The position numbers and the translations under genes were made by a program. Positions 1 through 11,468 of a stretch of DNA of 64,000 nt are shown here, piece by piece. The stretch spans positions 310,001-374,000 of the forward strand of contig NZ_CP095742.1 in the NCBI RefSeq assembly GCF_023078495.1. Direction: 5' to 3'. The notes under the pieces were generated by a model. That model searched no databases, was not told where the DNA came from, and was given only the letters and a program-made list of their open reading frames with translations. Origin of the DNA: Luteibacter aegosomatissinici. GTDB taxonomy: Bacteria > Pseudomonadota > Gammaproteobacteria > Xanthomonadales > Rhodanobacteraceae. Within the stretch, counting starts at the first letter, position 1. Every line of letters begins with the position of its first letter.

Positions 1-1
1 G

Positions 2-358
2 AAGGTGGCCGAGGGCCTTGCCGCCGCTGAGCGTGCCCGTGCGGAACTCAAGGACGCCGACGCCAAGGTCGCGGCCGAGATCAAGCAGGCTCGCGTCCAG
101 TCCACCGAGATCATCGACAAGGCCCAGGCCCAGGCCAATGCCATCGTCGAGAAGGCTCGCGTGGAAGCGATCGACGAGATCAACCGTCTGAAGGCCCAGG
201 CCCAGGACGAGATCGCGTCGATGGCCCAGCGTGCACGCGAACAGCTGCGTGAGCAGGTGGGTGCGCTCGCTATCCAGGGTGCAGAGAAGATCGTCCAGCG
301 CGAAATCGATCCGGCGGCCCACAAGGCGCTGCTCGACCAGCTCGCTGCCGAGATCTGA
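2..358 (+). CDS. atpF: ATP synthase Fo subunit b (5' end missing)
   Basis: This is the C-terminal 118 residues of the b subunit, the peripheral stalk that links the membrane a/c sector to F1 through delta. The reading frame is open to the left window edge, so the N-terminal membrane helix lies outside; the GTG at position 5 is internal. What remains is almost pure Ala/Glu/Lys/Arg-rich amphipathic helix with no Pro until near the end, as expected for the right-handed coiled-coil b dimer. It stops 2 bp before atpH, the standard order atpB-E-F-H-A-G-D-C. Identity is very secure from sequence style plus context. Confidence 0.96.
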   Translation, partial: KVAEGLAAAERARAELKDADAKVAAEIKQARVQSTEIIDKAQAQANAIVEKARVEAIDEINRLKAQAQDEIASMAQRAREQLREQVGALAIQGAEKIVQREIDPAAHKALLDQLAAEI

Positions 359-360
359 TC

Positions 361-894
361 ATGGCCCAGGCGCTCACCCTCGCCCGTCCGTACGCGCGCG
401 CTGCCTTCGAGGTAGCGCACGCGTCCGGTGCGCTCGCCGATTGGTCGGCAGCGCTGAATTTTGCCGCCGCGGTCGCGGTCGACCCCCAGGTCGCCGGCCT
501 CGGCAATGATCCGCGCGTGCAGCCCAAGCAGCTCGTCGCGATCCACCTTCCGCAAGGCATGGCTGCCGATGCACCGTTCGCCCGCTTCCTCGAGGAGCTG
601 GCTGAGAACGGCCGCATGGGCCTGCTGCCGGAAATCGCTGCGCTCTACGACCAGTACAAGCTGGAGTCGGAGTCGACCTTGAAGGTCAAGGTCACCAGCG
701 CGCTGGATCTCGACAGCGCCCAGGCCGAAGCCCTGCGTGCTTCGCTGAAGCGCCGCTTCAAGCGCGAGATCGAACTGGATACGCACGTCGATCCGGCGTT
801 GCTCGGCGGTGTCGTCATCGACACGGGCGAGCAGGTCATCGACGGTTCGGCGCGCGGCCGCCTGCAGCGGCTGGCCAGCGTGCTGACGCACTGA
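361..894 (+). CDS. atpH: ATP synthase F1 subunit delta
   Basis: The 177-residue protein is full length for the delta (OSCP-like) subunit, which caps the alpha3beta3 crown and binds the b dimer. It starts with [17 protein letters not shown], the typical opening, and ends with the conserved [24 protein letters not shown] block. The ATG lies 2 bp after the atpF stop, so translation is probably coupled. A 58-bp gap to atpA carries the atpA ribosome binding site. Confidence 0.97.
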   Translation: MAQALTLARPYARAAFEVAHASGALADWSAALNFAAAVAVDPQVAGLGNDPRVQPKQLVAIHLPQGMAADAPFARFLEELAENGRMGLLPEIAALYDQYKLESESTLKVKVTSALDLDSAQAEALRASLKRRFKREIELDTHVDPALLGGVVIDTGEQVIDGSARGRLQRLASVLTH

Positions 895-952
895 TTACGA
901 GCTTCTCATACCACCGGGTGCCGTGAGAGCGGCGCAACCCAAGGAACCGACC

Positions 953-2503
<1,551 letters not shown>

Positions 2504-2622
2504 GGGCGTAAAGCGTAAAGCGTCAATCGTCAGTTGCACGCTGTAATTGACGATTGAGCCGGCCCCGCCGGCGCACGATTCACGATTTACCGTCTTCAGT
2601 TTTCACGTTTTACGTAACGGCG
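2504..2622. repeat. Palindromic insertion between atpA and atpG
   Basis: An AT-rich tract of low complexity fills the gap between atpA and atpG. It begins with the direct repeat CGTAAAG-CGTAAAG, contains a perfect 10-bp inverted repeat TCAATCGTCA (2523-2532) / TGACGATTGA (2548-2557), and ends with TTTTCACGTTTTACG, which can pair with the opening CGTAAAGCG. The same vocabulary recurs between atpD and atpC. The base composition differs from the flanking genes, which suggests a repetitive extragenic element rather than leader sequence. Confidence 0.6.
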
Positions 2623-2629
2623 AGTACCT

Positions 2630-3538
2630 ATGGCTAGCGGCCGCGAAATCAAAACCAAGATCAAGAGCACGCAGAACATGCGCAAGGTGACGCGTGCGCT
2701 CGAAATGGTCTCGGCGTCGAAGATCCGCAAGGCGCAGGACCTGATGAAGGCCTCGCGCCCGTATGCGCGCCTTATGCGCAAGGTCATCGCCCACGTCGCC
2801 CAGGCCAGCACCGACTTCACCCACCCGTTCCTGACCGAGCGCGAAAACGTCGCGCGCGTCGCGTTCATCGTGGTGTCGACCGATCGTGGCCTGGCCGGTG
2901 GCCTCAACTCGAACCTGTTCCGCCGCATGCTCGTGGCTATCCGCGAGTGGCAGGGGAAGGGCGTCGAGGTCGATATCGTGGCCGTGGGCCAGAAGGCCGT
3001 GCAGTTCTTCCGCCGCATCAAGGGCGTGAACCTGATCGGCACCGCCACGCACCTGGGTGAGAAGCCGAAGCTCGAAGACCTGATCGGTGTCATCAAGGTC
3101 GTGCTCGATGCTTACAGCGACAACAAGCTCGATCGCGTTTTCCTGGCCTACAACGATTTCGTGAACACGATCGTGCAGAAGCCGGCCATCGAGGCCCTGC
3201 TGCCGGTGTCGCTGGTCGCGAAGGAGCTGGAAGACGCCAAGGGCGCTGCCGCCGAGGGCGTGAAGGTCGAGCAGACCCACGACTGGGATTACATCTACGA
3301 GCCGGATGCGCGCACGGTGCTGGAGCACCTGATGACGCGTTACATCGAATCGGTGGTGTACCAGGCGGCGCTTGAGAACCTGGCCAGCGAACATGCCGCG
3401 CGCATGGTCGCCATGAAGGCCGCGTCCGATAACGCCACCAAGGTCATCGGCGAGCTCACGCTCAGCTACAACAAGGCCCGCCAGGCCGCGATTACCCAGG
3501 AAATCTCGGAAATCGTGGGCGGCGCAGCCGCGGTCTGA
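2630..3538 (+). CDS. atpG: ATP synthase F1 subunit gamma
   Basis: Central rotor shaft of F1, 302 residues, slightly longer than the usual 286-290. The N-terminal helix ([21 protein letters not shown]) and the C-terminal helix ending in the [20 protein letters not shown] signature form the coiled-coil that turns inside alpha3beta3; both are intact. The extra length lies in a lysine/glutamate-rich loop around residues 200-220, before [10 protein letters not shown], where gamma subunits commonly vary. It follows the palindromic insertion after atpA and precedes atpD by 73 bp. Confidence 0.97.
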   Translation: MASGREIKTKIKSTQNMRKVTRALEMVSASKIRKAQDLMKASRPYARLMRKVIAHVAQASTDFTHPFLTERENVARVAFIVVSTDRGLAGGLNSNLFRRMLVAIREWQGKGVEVDIVAVGQKAVQFFRRIKGVNLIGTATHLGEKPKLEDLIGVIKVVLDAYSDNKLDRVFLAYNDFVNTIVQKPAIEALLPVSLVAKELEDAKGAAAEGVKVEQTHDWDYIYEPDARTVLEHLMTRYIESVVYQAALENLASEHAARMVAMKAASDNATKVIGELTLSYNKARQAAITQEISEIVGGAAAV

Positions 3539-3590
3539 CGAAATAAGCGAAGGCGACGCGACACGCGGCGCTGCTACGAAACACTATTGA

Positions 3591-5024
<1,434 letters not shown>

Positions 5025-5037
5025 GGCGACCTTCTTC

Positions 5038-5122
5038 GTGAAGCGTAAAGCGTAAGTAGTCAGTAACAGCGCGCACCGTGCCTCATTTCGCTCTTACTGA
5101 CACTTCACTATTCACGCTTCAC
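5038..5122. repeat. Palindromic insertion between atpD and atpC
   Basis: Two arms, 5038-5066 and 5094-5122, form an imperfect inverted repeat: GTGAAGCG at the outer end and GTCAGTAA at the inner end pair with TTACTGAC and CGCTTCAC. The left arm repeats the CGTAAAGCGTAA phrase also seen after atpA. It lies inside the operon ahead of the atpC ribosome binding site, so the transcript would carry a long stem-loop here, which might attenuate or protect the message. Confidence 0.6.
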
Positions 5123-5171
5123 CAAGACCCTACTCATCGAATCCTTTAGAACGTAACGCCGGAGTCCCCTC

Positions 5172-5597
5172 ATGCCCCACACCATCCGCGTCGACATCGT
5201 CAGTGCCGAAGCCGAGATCTTCTCCGGTGAAGCCACGCTCGTGGTCGCCACCGGTGAGCTTGGCGAGCTGGGCATCGCGCCGCGTCATGCGCCGCTCATT
5301 ACCCGCCTGAAGCCGGGCCATGTGGATGTTGTAGGCACCAACGGTGACCGCCAGCAGTTCTACGTATCCGGTGGCATCCTCGAGGTGCAGCCGCAGGTTG
5401 TCACGATCCTCGCCGATACGGCCGCCCGCGCGGCCGACCTGGACGAGGCCGCGGCCCTGAAGGCGAAGGAAGAAGCGGAGGCCGCGCTGGCCAACCGTGG
5501 TGAGCAGCTCGACGTGGCCGAGGCCCAGGCCAAGCTGGCCGAAGCCCTTGCGCAGCTCCAGGCGCTGGAGCGCCTGCGCAAGACGCTGAAGCACTAA
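5172..5597 (+). CDS. atpC: ATP synthase F1 subunit epsilon
   Basis: Rotor-base subunit that inhibits ATP hydrolysis, 141 residues, full length. The N-terminal beta-sandwich ([36 protein letters not shown]) is followed by a two-helix C-terminal domain rich in Ala and Glu. The start follows GGAG with suitable spacing. It is the last gene of the atp operon and is followed 26 bp later by a strong intrinsic terminator. Confidence 0.97.
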   Translation: MPHTIRVDIVSAEAEIFSGEATLVVATGELGELGIAPRHAPLITRLKPGHVDVVGTNGDRQQFYVSGGILEVQPQVVTILADTAARAADLDEAAALKAKEEAEAALANRGEQLDVAEAQAKLAEALAQLQALERLRKTLKH

Positions 5598-5623
5598 GCG
5601 CCTCGCTAAAGAGCAACCCCATG

Positions 5624-5650
5624 AAACCCCGCCCCATGGCGGGGTTTTTT
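5624..5650 (+). terminator. Rho-independent terminator of the atp operon
   Basis: AACCCCGCC pairs with GGCGGGGTT around a CAT-type loop, followed at once by a run of six T residues. It is positioned 26 bp after the atpC stop and ahead of an unrelated gene, a textbook end to the operon. Confidence 0.93.
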
Positions 5651-5700
5651 GTGGTCCGTCTTCATCCCGTGATGACCTTGCGACGGCCACACTGCCGTAT

Positions 5701-6783
5701 ATGCATGTCCGTTATCGCCGCAGCCTTTGGATTCTTCTCGCCCTCGCGATCGCCCTGGTCGCGGCGCGCGTCGCCTTGCCCTTTATCGTCCTCGGGCAGC
5801 TCAACGCGCGGCTGGCCCATATGGGCTCGTACGCCGGGCACATCGACGACATCGACATCCACCTGTGGCGGGGGGCGTACTCCATCGATAACCTGCGCAT
5901 CACCAAGGTCGATGGCAAGCTGCCGGTGCCGTTGTTCGATGCGGAGCGCACTGACATTTCACTCAGCTGGCCCGCACTCACCCGTGGGCACCTGCGCGGT
6001 AAGGTCGAGTTCTACGAGCCGACGCTCAACTTCGTCGACGGCAAGGGCGAGGGTGACACACAGACCGGTAAAGGCGTGGATTGGCGCGCACAGCTCCGTG
6101 CGATCGTGCCTACGCGCATTGACGAGCTGCACGTGATCAACGGCACCGTGACCTTCCACAACTTCGTCTCGAGTCCCAAGGTGGACCTGAAGATGACCGA
6201 CGTGAATGGCACGATCACCAATCTGACCAACGTACAGCGTGAGGGTGGCTCGCGCGTGGCCCACATGGACGCTACCGCCCACATCCTTGGCGACGCGCCG
6301 TTGCAGACAAAGGCGGAGTTCGATCCGCTGGAGGAGGCTGGCGATTTCCGCTACGAGCTCACCGTCCACAACATCAAGCTGGTGCGCGCGAATGACCTCG
6401 TGCGCGCGTACTCGGGCCTCGACTTCGCGGCTGGCGAGGGCGACTTCATCATGGAACTGCAGGCGAAGGACCGGAAGCTGGAGGGCTATGCCAAGCCGCT
6501 GTTCCGCGGGCTGAAGATTTTCAGCTGGAAGCAGGATGTGGAGCAGGAAAAGAAGAACCCGCTGAAACTGGCGTATGAGGCCGTGGCGGAGGGCGTCACC
6601 AAGGTCTTCAAGAACCAGTCGAAGGACCAGTTCGCGACACGCGTGCCCATATCCGGCACGATCGATAACCGCAGCATGTCGACCAGCCAGGCCATCATCG
6701 GCATCCTGCACAACGCGTTTATCGAGGCGTACAAGCCGAACCTGGAGCACCTCACGGCCCGCCCGGACGACGACAGGGACTAA
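5701..6783 (+). CDS. DUF748 / AsmA-like envelope protein
   Basis: 360 residues with one N-terminal transmembrane segment (about residues 8-30) and a long beta-rich periplasmic remainder. Phrases such as [20 protein letters not shown] and [20 protein letters not shown] match the DUF748 family, relatives of the AsmA/TamB lipid-transport proteins. By family analogy it may take part in outer-membrane lipid or envelope maintenance, but no activity can be read from the sequence. It lies alone between the atp terminator and glmU, with its ATG directly after a short promoter-sized gap. Confidence 0.75.
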   Translation: MHVRYRRSLWILLALAIALVAARVALPFIVLGQLNARLAHMGSYAGHIDDIDIHLWRGAYSIDNLRITKVDGKLPVPLFDAERTDISLSWPALTRGHLRGKVEFYEPTLNFVDGKGEGDTQTGKGVDWRAQLRAIVPTRIDELHVINGTVTFHNFVSSPKVDLKMTDVNGTITNLTNVQREGGSRVAHMDATAHILGDAPLQTKAEFDPLEEAGDFRYELTVHNIKLVRANDLVRAYSGLDFAAGEGDFIMELQAKDRKLEGYAKPLFRGLKIFSWKQDVEQEKKNPLKLAYEAVAEGVTKVFKNQSKDQFATRVPISGTIDNRSMSTSQAIIGILHNAFIEAYKPNLEHLTARPDDDRD

Positions 6784-6871
6784 GGCGCGGGCGGCTAGTG
6801 CGAACGACGGGGTTGGCACGGTAACCCCAAACGCGCGAAAGTGCCGTCCTGGCAAACTGGCAGGCAAGCCC

Positions 6872-8245
6872 ATGTCCCATCCGCTGCACGTCCTGATCCT
6901 CGCCGCCGGCGAGGGCAAACGCATGAAATCCGCCTCGGCCAAGGTGCTGATGCCGCTCGCCGGGAGGCCGCTGCTGGCCCACGTCATCGATGCGGCGCGT
7001 GCCCTTGGGCCTGCTGGCGTCCACGTGGTGTACGGCCACAACGGCGACCAGGTGCGCCAGGCCTTTGCGAGCGATAGCGCGCTTGGCTGGATCGAACAGC
7101 GTGAGCGCCTCGGTACCGGCCATGCGGTGCGTACCGCGCTGGAGGCCCTGCAGGCGGATGGCAAGCTGGAGGGCCGGGTACTCGTGCTTTACGGCGATGT
7201 GCCATTGATCCGCAGCGACGTGCTCTCGGCGCTCGTCTCCGGCGATGCGGGCCTCGCCATGCTCGCCACCCGGCTACCCAACCCCGCCGGATATGGCCGC
7301 GTGGTGCTCGATGCCGAAGGCATGGTGCGCCACATCGTGGAGGAGAAGGACGCCAGCGCAGCGCAGCGAGCCATCGATCTGGTCAATACCGGTATCGTGG
7401 CCGGCGATGCCGATCGCCTGCTTGCCTGGACCCAGCGGCTGGGCAACAGCAATGCGCAGGGCGAGTACTACCTCACCGACGTCTTTGAAATGGCCTCGGC
7501 GGAAGGCACGCCGGCAGCGTGCGTCGACTGCGATCCCGTCGATGCCTCAGGTGCCAATGATCCGTGGCAGCTCGCCGGCCTCGAGGCCATGTACCGCGAA
7601 CGCATGGCGCGCCAGCTTGCGCTGGCCGGAGTTCGTATCGCCGACCCGGCACGCATCGATATCCGCGGCACGGTCACGGCGGGCAGTGATGTCGAGATCG
7701 ATGCGAACGTCATCCTCGAAGGCGATGTCGAGCTGGGAAATAACGTTCGTATCGGTCCGTTCACGCGCGTGCGTAACGCCACGCTCGCGGCGGGCACGGT
7801 CGTACTCTCGCACTGCGACCTGGATGGCGTGGTGACGCATGGTCCTTGCACGATCGGTCCGTTTGCGCGCCTGCGCCCGGGCACCGACCTCGCTGAAGGC
7901 GTACACATCGGTAACTTCGTGGAAACCAAGAACGCAGTGATTGCAGCCGGTTCGAAGGCCAACCACCTTTCGTATCTCGGCGACACGGTGATCGGCAGCA
8001 AGGTCAACATTGGCGCAGGCACCATCACCTGCAACTACGACGGCGTGAACAAAAGCCGGACCACCATCGGCGATGGCGTGTTCGTCGGTTCGAACAGCTC
8101 GCTGGTCGCACCGGTCACCCTGGGTGATGGTGCGACGATCGGCGCGGGCTCGGTCATCACCAAGGATGCACCGGCGAACGAACTGACACTGGCACGTGCC
8201 CGCCAGGCCACCATCGCGGGCTGGCAGCGCCCCACGAAGAAATAA
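6872..8245 (+). CDS. glmU: Bifunctional GlcNAc-1-P uridyltransferase / GlcN-1-P acetyltransferase
   Basis: Makes UDP-GlcNAc for peptidoglycan and LPS. The 457 residues contain the N-terminal nucleotidyltransferase with [11 protein letters not shown] (about residues 10-20) and the GTGHA signature, then a left-handed beta-helix of hexapeptide repeats carrying acetyltransferase activity, with NYDGVNK and the [21 protein letters not shown] end. The ORF is open a further 99 codons upstream, but only [15 protein letters not shown] matches the family start. Near-adjacent convergent neighbour: the chorismatase gene on the opposite strand. Confidence 0.97.
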   Translation: MSHPLHVLILAAGEGKRMKSASAKVLMPLAGRPLLAHVIDAARALGPAGVHVVYGHNGDQVRQAFASDSALGWIEQRERLGTGHAVRTALEALQADGKLEGRVLVLYGDVPLIRSDVLSALVSGDAGLAMLATRLPNPAGYGRVVLDAEGMVRHIVEEKDASAAQRAIDLVNTGIVAGDADRLLAWTQRLGNSNAQGEYYLTDVFEMASAEGTPAACVDCDPVDASGANDPWQLAGLEAMYRERMARQLALAGVRIADPARIDIRGTVTAGSDVEIDANVILEGDVELGNNVRIGPFTRVRNATLAAGTVVLSHCDLDGVVTHGPCTIGPFARLRPGTDLAEGVHIGNFVETKNAVIAAGSKANHLSYLGDTVIGSKVNIGAGTITCNYDGVNKSRTTIGDGVFVGSNSSLVAPVTLGDGATIGAGSVITKDAPANELTLARARQATIAGWQRPTKK

Positions 8246-8260
8246 GAACGCGAGCCGCTC

Positions 8261-9250
8261 CTACCGGTACCGCCATCCATCGATCTCCACCAGCAGCTCC
8301 TCACGGCATATATCGCCATGCAGGAGCACCAGTGGTGCGTCCGGCCAGTGCGCGTTGGCGAATGCCCGCACCGCGGCGGCATCGTCGGGATGGCGCACGT
8401 ACGCCTTGAGCGGCGCGTTGCCATCAAAGCCTTCCGGCAGGCCGCCCTGGGCAAGCAGCGCATCGAGGTTCCGTCGCGTTTCCGCCAGCTGCGCGCCAAG
8501 GTCACCCGCATGCGCCGACGCGTGGCCGACGACCGCGGCTGTACCCGAAATGGCAAGTACATCCTCCGCAGGAAGCAGTGTGGCCCGCGCGAAGCTGGGC
8601 GGCGTGCGACCGTACTGGCGTGGGTACTGCCACGCGCTCACCTGGCGGGGGTTCTCCACGCGGGTGCCCGCGCGGTCGGTGGCCAACAGGTACACCTGCA
8701 GCAGGCCCGGGTCCGCGTGATGGCCGATCGCCGACGCCGCCGGGAAACCCTGCGCGAACACGTCACCCATGCCCTCGATCCGGCCCGTGCAGAACTGCTT
8801 GTAGCGTTCGTCATCGCCCGCCCCGGTATTGATCGCCCCGAGGTAGTTCCATATCCGTTGCACGTGCTGCTCGGGCGCCTGGGCGACGAACGCCGAGAGG
8901 AGCTTATACGCGTACGTCGCCGCCTCTTCCGGCCCGCCATGGCGATCTTCATGGCACTCGACGGCCACATATAGCCAGCCACCGCCACGCGACCAGCGCA
9001 GATCGCCTTCGCGCCCGCAGGACACCTCGCCTTCCACCGTCCATAGCTCGGGCGGCGTAGCGGCCAGCGGCTCAAGCGCCACGCGCAGCCAGCGCGGATC
9101 ATCCCCGGGTGAAACGGCCTGCGCGCCAAAGCCAAACGCGGCCAGTGTGCCGGGCGGCAGGCTGCCCGTCGGGGGCTCGCGGTAGGTCACCCTCGGTGAC
9201 GGGCGGGCGGCAAGCGGGGATCGCTCGCGCATGTCGCTGGCTGGGCGCAT
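8261..9250 (-). CDS. xanB2: XanB2-like chorismatase (hydroxybenzoate synthase)
   Basis: Member of the FkbO/Hyg5/XanB2 chorismatase family, which splits chorismate into pyruvate and 3- or 4-hydroxybenzoate. In Xanthomonas XanB2 supplies both the xanthomonadin starter unit and the ubiquinone precursor. Family-like blocks include LYVAVECHEDRHGGPE-type and WNYLGAINTGAGDDERYKQFC segments, SAIGHHADPGLLQVYLLA, ISGTAAVVGHASAHAGD and the C-terminal VLLHGDICREELLVEIDG. The frame is open well upstream; I chose the ATG at 9250 (MRPASDM..., 329 residues) because GGAAG precedes it at good spacing. A start near 9283 is possible. It is divergent from the ACP gene. Product specificity (3-HBA versus 4-HBA) cannot be read. 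Confidence 0.85.
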   Translation of the reverse strand: MRPASDMRERSPLAARPSPRVTYREPPTGSLPPGTLAAFGFGAQAVSPGDDPRWLRVALEPLAATPPELWTVEGEVSCGREGDLRWSRGGGWLYVAVECHEDRHGGPEEAATYAYKLLSAFVAQAPEQHVQRIWNYLGAINTGAGDDERYKQFCTGRIEGMGDVFAQGFPAASAIGHHADPGLLQVYLLATDRAGTRVENPRQVSAWQYPRQYGRTPPSFARATLLPAEDVLAISGTAAVVGHASAHAGDLGAQLAETRRNLDALLAQGGLPEGFDGNAPLKAYVRHPDDAAAVRAFANAHWPDAPLVLLHGDICREELLVEIDGWRYR

Positions 9251-9425
9251 CGAGGCTTCCATGTAAACGCTGGCGCCCATCATATCCTGCGGGCGGCAGG
9301 CGGTCGTGGCTGCGCCTTCACGTGGCTGAACGTACGCTCCACGGAGCACGAAAAGCCCTGTGTTACACTCCGCCGCCGCTGCCATCCGGGGGGAGGCAGG
9401 CATGATCCTGGGACCTGGAAACACC

Positions 9426-9698
9426 ATGGCAACGCAGACCGACGCACAAAAAGAACTCGCAGAACTGATCGTCACCAGCCTGAACCTGGAAAGCGTGAAG
9501 CCTGCCGACATCGACCCGGAGGCGCCCCTGTTCGGCGGCGACCTGGGCCTGGATTCCATTGATGCCCTGGAGATCGCCCTGGCGGTGTCGAAGCGCTATG
9601 GCTTCCAGCTGAAGTCGGACAACCCCGACAACCGCACCATCTTCACCAGCCTGCGCACCCTGTCCGAGCACATCGAACAGCACCGCGCGGCGGCCTGA
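9426..9698 (+). CDS. Acyl carrier protein of the aryl polyene locus
   Basis: 90-residue carrier protein. The phosphopantetheine attachment serine is Ser44 in GLDSIDALEI, the usual DSL/DSI motif at the start of helix II. It is more like the specialised ACPs of aryl polyene clusters (XanC/ApeE type) than housekeeping AcpP, because it sits with a dehydratase, acyltransferase and ketosynthases. The ATG at 9426 gives the conventional length; the frame extends 22 codons upstream. A leader of about 170 bp separates it from the divergent chorismatase. Confidence 0.85.
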   Translation: MATQTDAQKELAELIVTSLNLESVKPADIDPEAPLFGGDLGLDSIDALEIALAVSKRYGFQLKSDNPDNRTIFTSLRTLSEHIEQHRAAA

Positions 9699-9763
9699 CG
9701 GCCCGTTCAGGTCACGCTGATCCGTACCGTGGTTTGCTCACTCGCAAACCCGGTATCCCGATC

Positions 9764-10072
9764 ATGACCGACGCCGCCATGACCCATGCCCAGCCCTTCC
9801 GCTTTGCAGCGGATCACCCGAGTTTCGCCGGGCACTTTCCCGGCCGCCCCATCGTGGCCGGTGTCCTGATCCTGGAGCAGGCGGCCCAGGCATTGCACGC
9901 CTGGCGCGGCGCCTCGGTGCGGCAGGTGATCGATGCCAAGTTCCTGGCGCCGCTGCTTCCCGGGCAGGATGCTGTGGTGGAGCTCGCCGATGCCGGCGAA
10001 TGCCGCTATCGCCTGGTGGTGCGTCGCGGTGACGAGATCCTGTTGCGCGGCACGCTGGAGGCAAGCGCATGA
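9764..10072 (+). CDS. Hotdog-fold 3-hydroxyacyl-ACP dehydratase (ApeI/FabA-FabZ-like)
   Basis: 102 residues with the FabZ-like segment DHPSFAGHFPGRPIVAGVLILEQAAQ, in which His (of GHFP) is the catalytic base of the family. It would dehydrate 3-hydroxyacyl-ACP intermediates to build conjugated double bonds. The length is short for FabZ but usual for ApeI-type proteins. Its stop codon overlaps the next start (ATGA at 10069-10072), so it is translationally coupled to the acyltransferase. The start is uncertain: MTDAAMTH at 9764 or the second Met at 9779. Confidence 0.82.
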   Translation: MTDAAMTHAQPFRFAADHPSFAGHFPGRPIVAGVLILEQAAQALHAWRGASVRQVIDAKFLAPLLPGQDAVVELADAGECRYRLVVRRGDEILLRGTLEASA

Positions 10073-11016
10073 GCCACTGGCAACAACGCGAGGGCGGCGG
10101 CTTCTTTGCGATATGGCTACTGCGTACCGTAAGCCTTGGCCTGGGGCGTCGCGTCGCGCGGCTCCTGTTGTGGCCCATTGCGTTGTACTTCTTCTTGCGC
10201 CGCGCGAACGAACGCGCCGCATCGCGCCTGTATCTTGCCCGGGTGCTCGGCCGCGACGTGACCCACCGGGATGTGTTCCATCACATCCACATGTTCGCTG
10301 CCACGCTGCTCGATCGTATGTTCTTCCTCGCCCGCGGCGAGCGCGACTTCCAGGTGGAAGTGGAAGGCCTGCCTGCACTCGACCGCTGGATCGATGCGCG
10401 CCGGGGTGTCCTGCTGCTGGGTTCGCACCAGGGTAGTTTCGAAGCGCTCCGCGCCCTGGGCCAGCGGCGGCCGGACGTGCCCTTGCGAGTGGTGCTGGAT
10501 AAGCAGAAGACACCAGCGCTCACGACCCTGCTTGAGGCACTTGCACCCGAGGTGGGTGCCGCTGTGATCGATGCGTCATTGGGTGGCACATCCGTCGCTC
10601 TTGCGATGGCTGAAGGTGCCGCCGAAGGTGGCATGGTGGCGTTGCTCGCCGATCGCGGACATCGGCTGGAAGCCTCGCGCACGGTGCCGTTCATCGGTAC
10701 GCCGGCGTCCTTTCCGGTGGGGCCATGGTTGCTTGCGTCCGCGCTGAAGATTCCCGTCGTGCTGTGCTTCGGTATTTACCTGGGTGGCAACCGGTACCGG
10801 CTGATTTTCGAGGCGTTCTCGGATGGCATCGACATCGCCCGCGCGAATCGGGCGGAAGCCCTCGATGCAATCGTCGGCCGCTACGCGGCACGCATCGAGC
10901 ACTACTGCCGCGTCTATCCATTCAACTGGTTCAACTTCTACGATTTCTGGCAGGAAATGGACGGCGCGCATGCGCAAGCGGCTGCGACGCCACCGGTGCA
11001 GCATGCTGATGCCTGA
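10069..11016 (+). CDS. LpxL/HtrB-family acyltransferase of the polyene locus
   Basis: 315 residues, membrane-associated, of the lysophospholipid/lipid A acyltransferase (LABLAT) superfamily. The HX4D/E-type catalytic motif reads HQGSFE, and a later block LLADRGHRLEASRTVPFIGTPASFPVGP is characteristic. In aryl polyene clusters this enzyme is thought to attach the finished polyene to a lipid carrier. An N-terminal hydrophobic stretch near residues 12-45 would anchor it to the inner membrane. It overlaps the dehydratase stop by 4 bp and its own end overlaps the next start. Confidence 0.83.
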   Translation: MSHWQQREGGGFFAIWLLRTVSLGLGRRVARLLLWPIALYFFLRRANERAASRLYLARVLGRDVTHRDVFHHIHMFAATLLDRMFFLARGERDFQVEVEGLPALDRWIDARRGVLLLGSHQGSFEALRALGQRRPDVPLRVVLDKQKTPALTTLLEALAPEVGAAVIDASLGGTSVALAMAEGAAEGGMVALLADRGHRLEASRTVPFIGTPASFPVGPWLLASALKIPVVLCFGIYLGGNRYRLIFEAFSDGIDIARANRAEALDAIVGRYAARIEHYCRVYPFNWFNFYDFWQEMDGAHAQAAATPPVQHADA

Positions 11017-11464
11017 CGGCTTGCCCACCCCTATCCTGGCGAAGGACGAGTTCGTCGCCCTCGTGCCGCATGCGGGTGACATGTGCCTGCTCGATGGCGT
11101 CGTGGCCTTCGACGAAACGACGATCCACGCCATCAGCACGTCGCATGTTGCGCCCGGGCATCCCCTGCGAGGGAACGCGGGCCTCCACGCGGTACACCTG
11201 GCCGAGTACGGTGCACAGGCCACGGCGGTGCACGGTGCCCTGCGCGCCAAGGCCAACGGCGCCACCCAGCCACGCCCGGGCATGCTTGTCAGCCTGCGAG
11301 GCGTGAAGCTGGCCGTTGAACGGATCGACCACCTGGCTGGCCGTCTCGACGTGTTCGCCGAATGCCTCATGGCTGACGACTCAGGCGCGCAGTACACCTT
11401 TCGTATCGAGCATGATGGCCGGGAAATCGCCAGCGGCCGCGCTGCGGTGATCCACCCGGCCTGA
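11003..11464 (+). CDS. ApeP-like 3-hydroxyacyl-ACP dehydratase
   Basis: 153 residues of the beta-hydroxyacyl-ACP dehydratase-like family seen as the second dehydratase in aryl polyene clusters. Diagnostic text: VPHAGDMCLLDGVVAFDE, HPLRGNAGLHAVHLAEYGAQATAVHG, and RPGMLVSLRGVKLAVERID. The start at 11003 (or the Met two codons on) overlaps the acyltransferase end by 14 bp. It is the last gene of the plus-strand arm; its stop lies only 4 bp from the stop of the halogenase coming the other way. Confidence 0.82.
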   Translation: MLMPDGLPTPILAKDEFVALVPHAGDMCLLDGVVAFDETTIHAISTSHVAPGHPLRGNAGLHAVHLAEYGAQATAVHGALRAKANGATQPRPGMLVSLRGVKLAVERIDHLAGRLDVFAECLMADDSGAQYTFRIEHDGREIASGRAAVIHPA

Positions 11465-11468
11465 CCTG